From Brevibacillus agri (GTDB taxonomy: Bacteria; Bacillota; Bacilli; Brevibacillales; Brevibacillaceae): a stretch of DNA of 64,000 nucleotides. A program made the translations under genes and the position numbers. A model generated the notes under the pieces. It was not told the DNA's origin. It searched no databases and saw nothing but the letters and a program-made list of their open reading frames with translations. This document shows, in pieces, positions 37,116 to 45,113 of this stretch. Within the stretch, counting starts at the first letter, position 1; the number at the start of each line of letters is the position of its first letter. The DNA lies in assembly GCF_004117055.1 (NCBI RefSeq), contig NZ_CP026363.1:3340001-3404000 (forward strand). Reading direction: 5' to 3'.

Positions 37116-38192
37116 TCATCGTTTTTTCATCACACGCAAATAAAGCTCCTCCAGTTTGAGACGCTGCTGGTGAATATCGTGGTTTTTCTCCACCTTCATC
37201 CTCGCCCGCGCCGTCATTTCCGGCCATTCGTGCGCGGATGCGAGCACGTGGTTTATCATCCGTCCGAGCTTCGCCGGAGAGCGCTCCGGGACGAGATAGC
37301 CGGACTCCCCGTGCTCCACCAGTTCGGGAATGCCCGCGTGATACGTCGAAATGACGGGCCTGCCGGACGCCATCGCTTCCATCAGCACGTTCGGGATGCC
37401 TTCCTGGTCGCCGTTTTTGGCCGTTTTGCAGGCGATGACAAACAGATGGCATCGCGCCAGCTCGCGCTGCACCGCTTGATGCGGCAAAGCGCCCTTGAGG
37501 ACGACTTGCTTTTCCAGCTTGTATTTTTTAATCATGCTGCGCAGCTTTTTCTTTTTCTCGCCGTCGCCGACGATAATCAGCTTGGCCTTCGGATGCTTTT
37601 TGTGCACCTGCACGAACGCCTGGATTAACGTGTCCATGCCTTTTTTCTCCGTCAGGCGGCCAACGCTGAGCAGCCGGTACTCGCCATCGTGGACCGGCTG
37701 GGGCGGCAGCATCGGAAATTTGCGCAGATCAATGCCGGAGCGGATCAGCGTGATTTTGTCGCCCGAGCAGCCCAGGCGGATCAGCCGCTTTTTCATATGA
37801 TTGCTGACGACGGTAAACGCCTTGCCTTTGCGAAACAGTCGCTTCAGCGAGCGGCGATAGCCCGGATTTTCCCGCACGCGCTTGGTCGCATCGAAGCCGT
37901 GAAAAGAAGTAATCAACGGCAGTCCCGCCTTTTTGGCGTACGGAAGCAGCTCCAGGCCAGCCGGGCCAAACCGCGCATGCAAGCATTTGATCTTTTTTCG
38001 CTTCAGCCACCCGGAGAGGCCCGCCATTGCCTTGCGCACATAGACCGGCGAGTACGGAAACTGTTTGCGGTTGAACGGCCGCTGTCTGGTCAGCACGACA
38101 GGTTTGACTCTCTGGTGCCCAAGCAATTGCTCGTAGATGAAGGTTTCGCTTCGGGGCAGGAATTTTCTCCGATAGACGAGGACCCGATGCAT
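37116..38192 (-). CDS. Glycosyltransferase family 4
   Basis: 358 residues. GT-B fold with the C-terminal nucleotide-sugar block of GT4 enzymes: LLSVGRLTEKKGMDTLIQAF, KLIIVGDGEKKKKL and the E-x7-E site in DQEGIPNVLMEAMASGRPVI. Basic overall. Nine bases separate it from the next gene (ugd) and 25 from the previous, so it is in the operon. The acceptor and sugar are unknown; the cluster context suggests a surface or spore polysaccharide. Confidence 0.9.
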   Translation of the reverse strand: MHRVLVYRRKFLPRSETFIYEQLLGHQRVKPVVLTRQRPFNRKQFPYSPVYVRKAMAGLSGWLKRKKIKCLHARFGPAGLELLPYAKKAGLPLITSFHGFDATKRVRENPGYRRSLKRLFRKGKAFTVVSNHMKKRLIRLGCSGDKITLIRSGIDLRKFPMLPPQPVHDGEYRLLSVGRLTEKKGMDTLIQAFVQVHKKHPKAKLIIVGDGEKKKKLRSMIKKYKLEKQVVLKGALPHQAVQRELARCHLFVIACKTAKNGDQEGIPNVLMEAMASGRPVISTYHAGIPELVEHGESGYLVPERSPAKLGRMINHVLASAHEWPEMTARARMKVEKNHDIHQQRLKLEELYLRVMKKR

Positions 38193-38217
38193 GCAACTGG
38201 CCTCCTATTTTCGAGTT

Positions 38218-39168
38218 TTAGCTCCTCGGCTGAAAACGCATATCCGCCAACTGCCGACGAAGCCCCTCTTCCAAGGAAACTTGCGGACGGTAGCCCAGGC
38301 GCTGCTCAGCCAGCCGAATGTCCGCGCAAGTGCGCAGCGAGTCGCCTGCCGGACCGGGCTGAAAGCTGATTTTCGGCGAGATGTTCATCAGCGTGCCCAT
38401 GATGTTCAGCACGTCGATCAATTTTACTTCACGATTTCCACCTACATTGAATATCTCGCCGGGTGCAGCGTGGCGCCCCGCCAATATGTTTGCCTCTACG
38501 GCGTCCGTAACGTAGGTAAAGTCTCGCGATTGCTGCCCATCTCCGTAAACGACGACGGGATCTCCCTTCATCATTTGCCGGAAAAAGCGGTGAAAAGCCA
38601 TGTCCGGCCGCTGTCTCGGGCCGTACACGGTAAAGTAGCGCAGCATCGTGATCGGCAGTCCGTACGCTTTGACGTAGACGGAGCACACCTGCTCCATCGC
38701 TTCCTTCGTGACGCCATAAGGCGATACGGGACGCAGCGGAGCAGATTCGTCCGTTAGCGTCCCTTGCATCGTGCCGTACACAGAAGAGGAAGAAGAGACG
38801 ACGATGACAGGCGGTTTTGGCCTTTGCATGCACGCCTCCAGAAGCAGTTGGGTAGCCAAAATATTGTGACTGACGTACTCCGCGAATGCCTTGCCCCAAC
38901 TGTTCCGCACGCCGGGCAGCGCAGCCAGGTGATAGACCACATCTACTCCGTCCAGCCAGTCTTTCCACCGCTCTGCCTGCAGCATGGTTGAATGAAAAGT
39001 AAAGGCGGGATGGCTCCCGATCTCTGCGAGATTGCGGAGTTTGGCAGCAACGTCGTAGTTATCGACGAAGCCGTCGATGCCGATCACTGTCACCCCGTCA
39101 TTTAGCAAGCGCTGGGTCAGATGCGACCCGATAAAACCAGCACAACCGGTGACAAGTGCTTTTGTCAT
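38218..39168 (-). CDS. NAD-dependent nucleotide-sugar epimerase
   Basis: 316 residues of the extended SDR family. It has the nucleotide-binding GCAGFIGSHLTQRLL, DVVYHLAALPGVRNSWGK and SSSSSVYG (catalytic Ser/Thr). The active-site Tyr and Lys are in SPYGVTKEAMEQ, and LRYFTVYGPRQRPDMAFHRF completes the core. The AALPGVR/PRQRPDMA pattern is that of UDP-glucuronate 4-epimerases, consistent with ugd in the same operon. ATG 39168 overlaps the stop of the GT2 gene by four bases. Confidence 0.88.
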   Translation of the reverse strand: MTKALVTGCAGFIGSHLTQRLLNDGVTVIGIDGFVDNYDVAAKLRNLAEIGSHPAFTFHSTMLQAERWKDWLDGVDVVYHLAALPGVRNSWGKAFAEYVSHNILATQLLLEACMQRPKPPVIVVSSSSSVYGTMQGTLTDESAPLRPVSPYGVTKEAMEQVCSVYVKAYGLPITMLRYFTVYGPRQRPDMAFHRFFRQMMKGDPVVVYGDGQQSRDFTYVTDAVEANILAGRHAAPGEIFNVGGNREVKLIDVLNIMGTLMNISPKISFQPGPAGDSLRTCADIRLAEQRLGYRPQVSLEEGLRRQLADMRFQPRS

Positions 39169-39968
39169 CGCTTCCGCCGCCTCACTTTCTTCAACCGTTT
39201 AATGACGAGATAGCCATCCTTGTAGCCGTAGACCGCTTTGTATTTGTTGCCCCAGCGTTTGAGGTAATAATTGAACGTTTTTTTGCGTAAATGATTGCGT
39301 CTCCGCTTCATCTTGTTGTCGGTAAGCTGTCCTTTGTGCTTCGTCCGGTTGTACAGCTTGCGATTGATAAACCGGACGCGGTATTTTTCAATCAGCCGCA
39401 AAATGATGCGCCGATCCTCCATGATTCGGCCTTCGTATTTGTCGGAGGTATCCCAACCTCCGACCTCCCGAAGCGCTTCGACCCGATAGCAGCGCGGCGC
39501 CACCATCCAGCGGTTGTACTTCAAAAACTGGTATTTGTTGCGAAAATGCTTGTGCTTGACGAGAAACGGGTTGTAGTATTTCCCGCGCCGCACTCGCCAT
39601 ATTTTGACGTTGCCGTAGTAGAGCGCTGTACTTTTTTTACTCTTGCGAATGTACTTTTTAATGACAGCCAGCGTCCGTTTTGGCAGCCAATCGTCCGAAT
39701 CAAGCTGCAAAAGGTATGGCGTGTCGACCATAGACAAGGCCTGATTCATCACTTTTCCGATGCCGGAGTTTTGTTCCATCCGGTAGTACATGATGTTCGG
39801 ATGGTACAAATACTTCTCTACCTTTTTCCTCGTCTTGTCGGTAGAGGCATCGTCAATGATTAACAGCTTCCAGTCTTTTGTCGTCTGCTTCAAGACACTG
39901 TTGATCGCTTTGCGGATGAACTTGGCGCGATTGTACGTCGGGATGACCACAGTAAAGGTTGGGTTCAT
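39165..39968 (-). CDS. Glycosyltransferase family 2
   Basis: 267 residues of GT-A fold: TVVIPTYNRAKFIRKAINS, LLIIDDASTDKT, and the metal-binding D-x-D in LLQLDSDDWLPKR. The unusually basic C-terminus (KMKRRRNHLRKK, VRRRKR) is a trait of the coat-type GT2 enzymes of bacilli. Both ends overlap neighbours by four bases (ATGA), so translation is coupled with the nucleotidyltransferase upstream and the epimerase downstream. Confidence 0.9.
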   Translation of the reverse strand: MNPTFTVVIPTYNRAKFIRKAINSVLKQTTKDWKLLIIDDASTDKTRKKVEKYLYHPNIMYYRMEQNSGIGKVMNQALSMVDTPYLLQLDSDDWLPKRTLAVIKKYIRKSKKSTALYYGNVKIWRVRRGKYYNPFLVKHKHFRNKYQFLKYNRWMVAPRCYRVEALREVGGWDTSDKYEGRIMEDRRIILRLIEKYRVRFINRKLYNRTKHKGQLTDNKMKRRRNHLRKKTFNYYLKRWGNKYKAVYGYKDGYLVIKRLKKVRRRKR

Positions 39969-41011
39969 GTGTCCTCCCTCTTCACGGCTGGAATGCGAAT
40001 CGATGACTTGTCGCTTAAAATGAAGACACCGCTCGAATTGGCTGACTGTCCTGTCAAATGAGACGACCTTCCGAAAACGCTGTCCGTAACGCTCCAGGCG
40101 ACGTCCATGAGCGAGCTGTTTTCCAACAGGATGCTGTTCTCAATGTGCGCACAATTTTTCAGATGCACCCCGTTTTGAATCGAAACGTACGGACCGAGCC
40201 GGCAATTTTCAATGTGACAGTCTTCCCCGATCAGCACAGGTCCGATAATCTCGCAGTTTGTGACGACGGACCTTTGGCCAATCTGGTGAGTCTGACCCAA
40301 ATCTTTTGCCAGCATCCAACGGTTTGCCTCCAGCCAACGATCAATGGTTCCCACATCGGAATACTTGCCGCTCGTAAGTGCATGCGCAATATGAAAACCG
40401 CGATCAATCATGGACTGGATCGCATCCGTGATTTCATATTCACCACGGGCGGATGGCTGCAGTGTAGCAATCGACTCAAAAATGGGTGGGGTAAACAGGT
40501 ATGCGCCAATGACAGCCAGATTGCTCTTCGGCTGACGAGGTTTTTCTTCCACGGAGACCAGACGCCCTTCCTGTACTTCGGCAATCCCATAATCCTGTGG
40601 TCTCTCCACTTCACTTAGCATCACAACACCGTCTGATTTTTCACTGGTAAACGCACGCATTAGCCCGTGCAGCGAATCCATCAACAAGTTGTCACCAAGT
40701 AACAAGATAAACGGTTCGTCTTGCAAGAACGGGTGCGCTAAATGGACAGCATGTGCGATTCCAAGCGGCACCTCCTGCTCGATAAAAGTAATGGTAGCCC
40801 CAAATTGACTACCATTGCCCACCAAGGGAGGAATCTGCACTTGGGAAGGGTGGATGACGATGCCGATGTCATGCACACCCACTTCACGCAGTTTGCTGAT
40901 GCAGTAGTGTAATACCGGATGATTGGCCACAGGGAGGAGGGTTTTTGGTTGCGAATAGGAAAAGGGGTGCAGTCGCGTACCACGTCCAGCACACAAGATT
41001 AACCCTTTCAC
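39965..41011 (-). CDS. Sugar-phosphate nucleotidyltransferase (long RmlA-type)
   Basis: 348 residues from GTG 41011 (GGGGAG site eight bases before). The N-terminal pyrophosphorylase domain has GLILCAGRGTRLHPFSYSQP, the sugar-binding LLGDNLLMD and VSVEEKPRQPKSN. The C-terminal half has left-handed beta-helix repeats (IIGPVLIGEDCHIENCRLGP, SIQNGVHLKNCAHIENS). This is the glucose-1-phosphate thymidylyltransferase-like long form found with coat and S-layer glycan genes. It is the second gene of the cluster; the 120-base gap before it shows no promoter I can defend. Confidence 0.88.
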   Translation of the reverse strand: MKGLILCAGRGTRLHPFSYSQPKTLLPVANHPVLHYCISKLREVGVHDIGIVIHPSQVQIPPLVGNGSQFGATITFIEQEVPLGIAHAVHLAHPFLQDEPFILLLGDNLLMDSLHGLMRAFTSEKSDGVVMLSEVERPQDYGIAEVQEGRLVSVEEKPRQPKSNLAVIGAYLFTPPIFESIATLQPSARGEYEITDAIQSMIDRGFHIAHALTSGKYSDVGTIDRWLEANRWMLAKDLGQTHQIGQRSVVTNCEIIGPVLIGEDCHIENCRLGPYVSIQNGVHLKNCAHIENSILLENSSLMDVAWSVTDSVFGRSSHLTGQSANSSGVFILSDKSSIRIPAVKREDT

Positions 41012-41133
41012 AAGTATCACTCCCCAGTTGTGCTCTGCGATACTTATAAGGTATGCGCCTCATGATATCTGGACAGGGCAGACGTCCACCTGGCACAAAG
41101 AAAGGGCAATAACCTAGCGGCTGGACAAGTGAA

Positions 41134-42312
41134 TCATCCCGTTTTGAGCAGCGGCTGCTTTTCTTTTGGCTTCTTGCCGACCACGCTTTCAAACACATTC
41201 AAATAGCCTTGCGCCGTGGCGTACCAGGAGAATTGCTTTGCGCGAAGCAATGCCTGTTTGCCCATTTCCGTGCGCACGTGCGGCGTGCTCCAGAGCAGCT
41301 CCCAGATGGCGGGCAGTTCTTTTTCCCACTCTTTGGGCGGAATCAGGAACCCGCTGCCTTGATGGGTGACAACCTCCTTGATCCCGCCCCGCGTCGTGGA
41401 AATGACAGGCTTGCTCGATGCCATCGCCTCGAGGTTGACGCGGCAAAAGGCCTCCTTCCAGATCGAGGGTGTCGCCACGACATCGCCAATCTGGTAATAC
41501 AGCGGCATCTGCGCGCTGGGGACGAAATTGACGAAGCGTACTTTGTCGCCGAGCGGCTTCGCCAGCCGTTTCAGCTCGCGCACGTACGGATTTAAGCGAT
41601 TGCTGCCGTAGCCGGTTCCGCCGACGATGACGAGCCGCGCGCGAGGGTCTTGCTTGCTGACCTGGTGAAACGCCTTGATGAGAATGTGGACGCCTTTTCC
41701 CCGCATGAGCCTTCCCGCGTAAAACAAAACGCGGTCATCCGCTGCTAGGCCGATCTGTTTGCGCAGCTTTTTGATCGTGTAATGCAGCTTTGCCACCTGG
41801 TACGGCGACACGTCTACCCCGAGATGCACGGCGTGAATTTTGTGTGGAGGAATTTTGCACGCCTTGATAAAATGCTGGCGCAAAAACTCGCTGTTCGTAA
41901 TAAATCCGGACGACAGCCGGACGACCCGCTTCATTTTTTCCTTGCTAATCATGGCGGGAGAGCCGTAGACGTGCGAATGCATGTTGACGAAAACCGGAAT
42001 TTTGGGAAAATGCTTTTTGAGTTGCAAGACGTAAATCGGCCGATTTTCGACGAGAATGACATCCGGTTTATGCTTGCGAATATGCTTGATGATCTTGCGC
42101 AAATAAGGCGTTGGACCATCGTAGGGGAAGCGAATGAACTCCCGGTTGTCCTCCACGGACGACGTTGGGTAGGTCGTACAGCGTCGGGTGTAGATCGTCA
42201 CTTTGTGCTCGGGATCGATCATCTTCGTCACTTCGTCGATGTCGTGCTCCACCGAGCTGCCTTTGACGGGTGGCACGGAAAAGGGCCCCGGGCTAATTAT
42301 GGCGATGTTCAT
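41134..42312 (-). CDS. Glycosyltransferase family 4 (CotSA-like)
   Basis: 392 residues. It starts MNIAIISPGPFSVPPVKGSS, as CotSA-type spore coat glycosyltransferases do. The GT4 core is VLFYAGRLMRGKGVHILIKA, ARLVIVGGTGYGS and the E-x7-E site in WKEAFCRVNLEAMASSKPVI. First glycosyltransferase of the cluster. Its start overlaps the coiled-coil gene by 20 bases. CotSA is a coat protein in Bacillus subtilis; the same location here is an inference. Confidence 0.88.
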   Translation of the reverse strand: MNIAIISPGPFSVPPVKGSSVEHDIDEVTKMIDPEHKVTIYTRRCTTYPTSSVEDNREFIRFPYDGPTPYLRKIIKHIRKHKPDVILVENRPIYVLQLKKHFPKIPVFVNMHSHVYGSPAMISKEKMKRVVRLSSGFITNSEFLRQHFIKACKIPPHKIHAVHLGVDVSPYQVAKLHYTIKKLRKQIGLAADDRVLFYAGRLMRGKGVHILIKAFHQVSKQDPRARLVIVGGTGYGSNRLNPYVRELKRLAKPLGDKVRFVNFVPSAQMPLYYQIGDVVATPSIWKEAFCRVNLEAMASSKPVISTTRGGIKEVVTHQGSGFLIPPKEWEKELPAIWELLWSTPHVRTEMGKQALLRAKQFSWYATAQGYLNVFESVVGKKPKEKQPLLKTG

Positions 42313-42721
42313 TACGCTCGCTCTCCCACTCCTTTTTCAAGGAAAGAACCACCTGATACAAATATTGCCTTTCTTTGGCCTGCTCTTCCTCGGCTTTTTT
42401 CCACCGTTTTTCCCAGGCGGCAAGCGACTCCTTCAAGGCGGCAACCTCCTGCTCCAGCTTCTCCAGTTGCTCGGTCGTCACCACGTCGGTTTCTCTCATC
42501 ATGATCTCGAACTTCGGCTCCAGCACCAGCTCTCGCGCCTCTGCGGGCTGCTCGCAAGCGGTCTGTTCCGTCGCTGTCGCTTTTTCCACGGCGGCCTCCT
42601 GTCCTTTTTCACCGGGTTTCACAATCGAGATGCGCTCTACCGCTTCATCGACCACAAAATGGCCAGAAAAGACTCCTGGCGTGACCCAATGCGGCAGATC
42701 CCATTTTTTGCGTTTTTCCAT
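42293..42721 (-). CDS. Coiled-coil hypothetical protein
   Basis: 142 residues from ATG 42721 with GCAGGAGGG. The N-terminal 45 residues include WDLPHWVTPGVFSGHFV. The middle is Ala/Glu-rich, and residues about 90-140 form one long charged coiled coil (EQLEKLEQEVAALKESLAAW). No signal or membrane part. It is translationally linked to the CotSA-like gene. It may be a scaffold of the same surface structure, but this is only from position. Confidence 0.75.
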   Translation of the reverse strand: MEKRKKWDLPHWVTPGVFSGHFVVDEAVERISIVKPGEKGQEAAVEKATATEQTACEQPAEARELVLEPKFEIMMRETDVVTTEQLEKLEQEVAALKESLAAWEKRWKKAEEEQAKERQYLYQVVLSLKKEWESERNEHRHN

Positions 42722-42807
42722 AAGTCTTCCCTCCTGCAACGTGCTTCTACGTAATATGCTATGACAAACGCGGAAAATGGGTACGTGTACATAGGAGACA
42801 GACAATA

Positions 42808-42843
42808 GAAAAAACCGCCTTGATAGCTGGCATCAAAGCGGTT
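42808..42843 (-). terminator. Terminator after dnaD
   Basis: Minus strand: AACCGCTTTGAT, seven-base loop, ATCAAGGCGGTT, then TTTT. It overlaps the last codons of dnaD. Confidence 0.85.
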
Positions 42844-43516
42844 GTCGATAGTCTTTGGATTGGTTTTGTCTGCGGAAGTTCAGGCTGTACAGCCGTGCCT
42901 GCTCGACCGTGGTAATTTGCTGTTTTTGCCACTCCAGAAGGATTCTGTCGATGTAGCGAATGTGAAGCTTGCCTACGGTTGCGGCTTCACGCAATGCTGT
43001 TAAAATCAGCTCTTCCTGATAACCGTCCTGCTCTGTCCACATGTGGATGCTCTCCAATTCAAAAGGAGACAAGGGCCGACCAAAAGCCTGCTCAAACCGG
43101 GAGTAAATCGCCACCGGCTCGGAATCTACCGTGGCCGCGGCTTCGTTGAACGGCGCCAGCATCCGCGGATCGGCCTGCTGCTCGCGCCAGGTCTGGTACA
43201 GCTTTTTGTACAACGGGGTCAAATTGTACTGCTCGTGGCGCAGCCCCGTATGCGGGTCGATAAACTCGTCGATGCTGATCCAGTCTTCCTTCAGCAGCTT
43301 TTGCAGCGATTGGATCAATCTCATGCTGGACATGGACATGCGTTCTTCCAGCTCAGTCAAGGTCGGAAAACGGTTCCCCTCCTGCTGAAAAGAAAGCAGA
43401 TGAATGAGCAGCATCATTTCGTCGTCTGCCAGGGACATTCGTTTGTACATCTTCAGAAGAAGGTTGGAGACGGATGTTGCACCTTCTTGCAACAGTTGCA
43501 ATATATGGGAATCCAT
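42833..43516 (-). CDS. dnaD: DnaD-family replication protein
   Basis: 227 residues. An N-terminal winged-helix part (about 20-100, LLIHLLSFQQEGNRFPTLTE) and the C-terminal DnaD/DnaB2 domain (about 130-215). That domain has IYSRFEQAFGRPLSPFELES, the WTEQDGYQEELILTALREA block and the YIDRILLEWQKQQI helix. DnaD loads helicase during replication restart and initiation in Firmicutes. The gene is next to asnS, as in Bacillus; nth is not on this side. Confidence 0.92.
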   Translation of the reverse strand: MDSHILQLLQEGATSVSNLLLKMYKRMSLADDEMMLLIHLLSFQQEGNRFPTLTELEERMSMSSMRLIQSLQKLLKEDWISIDEFIDPHTGLRHEQYNLTPLYKKLYQTWREQQADPRMLAPFNEAAATVDSEPVAIYSRFEQAFGRPLSPFELESIHMWTEQDGYQEELILTALREAATVGKLHIRYIDRILLEWQKQQITTVEQARLYSLNFRRQNQSKDYRQPL

Positions 43517-43584
43517 AACGCATGTTCACCTCTGGGTTGGATTAACAAAGGAAGGGCGTAAAACGCGCTGCCATACAATAGGAA

Positions 43585-43612
43585 CACCCTGCTGCCCTCT
43601 CGCAACAGGGTG
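43585..43612 (-). terminator. Weak terminator after asnS
   Basis: CACCCTG and CAGGGTG with a 14-base loop; only a short T-rich stretch follows. Confidence 0.45.
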
Positions 43613-43632
43613 TATGGAAAAAACGAAAAACC

Positions 43633-44922
43633 TTACGGGTAGAGACGGTACAGCATGCGCGGGAACGGAATCGTTTCGCGCACGTGATCCAGTCCGCAAA
43701 TCCAGGCAATCGTCCGCTCAAGGCCCAGACCGAAGCCGGAGTGAGGAACGGTACCGTATTTGCGCAGGTCCATGTACCAGCGATAAGCTTCCTCGGACAG
43801 CTCATGCTCGGCGAAGCGCTTCGCCAACAGCTCCGGATCGTCGATGCGCTGGCTGCCGCCGATGATCTCGCCGTAGCCTTCCGGGGCGATCATGTCCGCG
43901 CACAGCACCACTTCCGGACGCTCTGGATGAGGCTTCATGTAGAAAGCCTTGATCTCGGTCGGATAGTGCGTGATGAACACCGGCTTGTCGAAGTGGTCAG
44001 CGATCAGCGTCTCGTCCGGCGCACCGAAGTCGTCGCCCCACTTGATCTCGCTGCCTTTTTCCTGCAACAGCTTGATCGCATCATCGTACGTGATGCGCGG
44101 GAAGGAGCCCGTCACGTTTTGCAGTTTGGTTGTATCGCGCTCCAGCGTTTTCAGCTCCTGCTGGCAGTTTTTCAGGACGGATTGCACCACGTGGGACACA
44201 AAAGCTTCCTGAATGCGCAAGTTTTCCTCGTGGTCGACGAACGCCATCTCCGGCTCGATCATCCAAAATTCGATCAGGTGACGACGGGTTTTCGATTTTT
44301 CCGCACGGAAGGTCGGTCCAAACGAGTACACGCGGCCCAGTGCCATTGCCGCCGCTTCCATGTACAGTTGGCCGGACTGGGACAAATACGCATCTTCATC
44401 AAAATATTTGGTGTGGAACAGGTTCGTTGTTCCTTCTGCCGAAGTCGGTGTCAGGATTGGCGGGTCTACTTTGACAAATCCATTTTCATGGAAAAACTCG
44501 TAAACAGCGCGAATCACTTCAGAGCGAACCGCCATGACCGCACGTTGACGAGGAGTGCGCAGCCACAGATGGCGGTGATCCATCAGGAAGTCTACCCCGT
44601 GCTCCTTGAGCGAAATCGGGTATTCCTGGGCAATCTGAATGATCTCCACGCCTGTTACCGTCAGCTCGAAGCCGCTTGGAGCACGGTCATCTGCGCGAAC
44701 AACACCGGTTATGTATAAAGAGCTTTCCTGGGTCAGTTGGGATGCTTTTTCCCATACGTCTTCCGCTACTTCTGCTTTTACTACTACGCCCTGGATGAAG
44801 CCGGAGCCGTCGCGAAGCTGCAGAAACTGAATCTTGCCGCTGCTGCGCTTGTTGTACAGCCAACATCCAATGCGCACTTCTTGTCCAACATGCTGCCCTA
44901 CCCGGGCAATCGTCGTCAACAT
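43633..44922 (-). CDS. asnS: Asparaginyl-tRNA synthetase
   Basis: Charges tRNA-Asn. 429 residues from ATG 44922 (ATGGAGGGA upstream). N-terminal OB-fold anticodon-binding domain (about 10-110), then the class II core: [37 protein letters not shown] (motif 2) and [13 protein letters not shown] (motif 3). The insertion [12 protein letters not shown] and the short length fit AsnS, not AspS. Its promoter is clear and no T-box leader is seen. Confidence 0.95.
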   Translation of the reverse strand: MLTTIARVGQHVGQEVRIGCWLYNKRSSGKIQFLQLRDGSGFIQGVVVKAEVAEDVWEKASQLTQESSLYITGVVRADDRAPSGFELTVTGVEIIQIAQEYPISLKEHGVDFLMDHRHLWLRTPRQRAVMAVRSEVIRAVYEFFHENGFVKVDPPILTPTSAEGTTNLFHTKYFDEDAYLSQSGQLYMEAAAMALGRVYSFGPTFRAEKSKTRRHLIEFWMIEPEMAFVDHEENLRIQEAFVSHVVQSVLKNCQQELKTLERDTTKLQNVTGSFPRITYDDAIKLLQEKGSEIKWGDDFGAPDETLIADHFDKPVFITHYPTEIKAFYMKPHPERPEVVLCADMIAPEGYGEIIGGSQRIDDPELLAKRFAEHELSEEAYRWYMDLRKYGTVPHSGFGLGLERTIAWICGLDHVRETIPFPRMLYRLYP

Positions 44923-44975
44923 CGAATAATTCCCTCCATTTACCATGCCACACTACAGACTAAGTGTACCCAACA

Positions 44976-45004
44976 ATTATACTATTGGGGAACGGCAAAT
45001 TCAA
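44976..45004 (-). promoter_or_regulatory. Sigma-A promoter for asnS
   Basis: Minus strand: TTGAAT (44999-45004), 17-base spacer, TATAAT (44976-44981), 54 bases before the start. Confidence 0.75.
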
Positions 45005-45113
45005 TGAAAGTCTCCCCGTCCGGTGATTACCATAATTTTATTATGTAAACAAGCGCAAGGGAGATCGTCTGGCTTGCTCGCCAATGACCTCCCCTGCCCT
45101 CCGGTTTTGCAAG

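Noticed and set aside
44923-45113. T-box leader before asnS
   Set aside because: The promoter lies only 54 bases before the start, so there is no room for a T-box.
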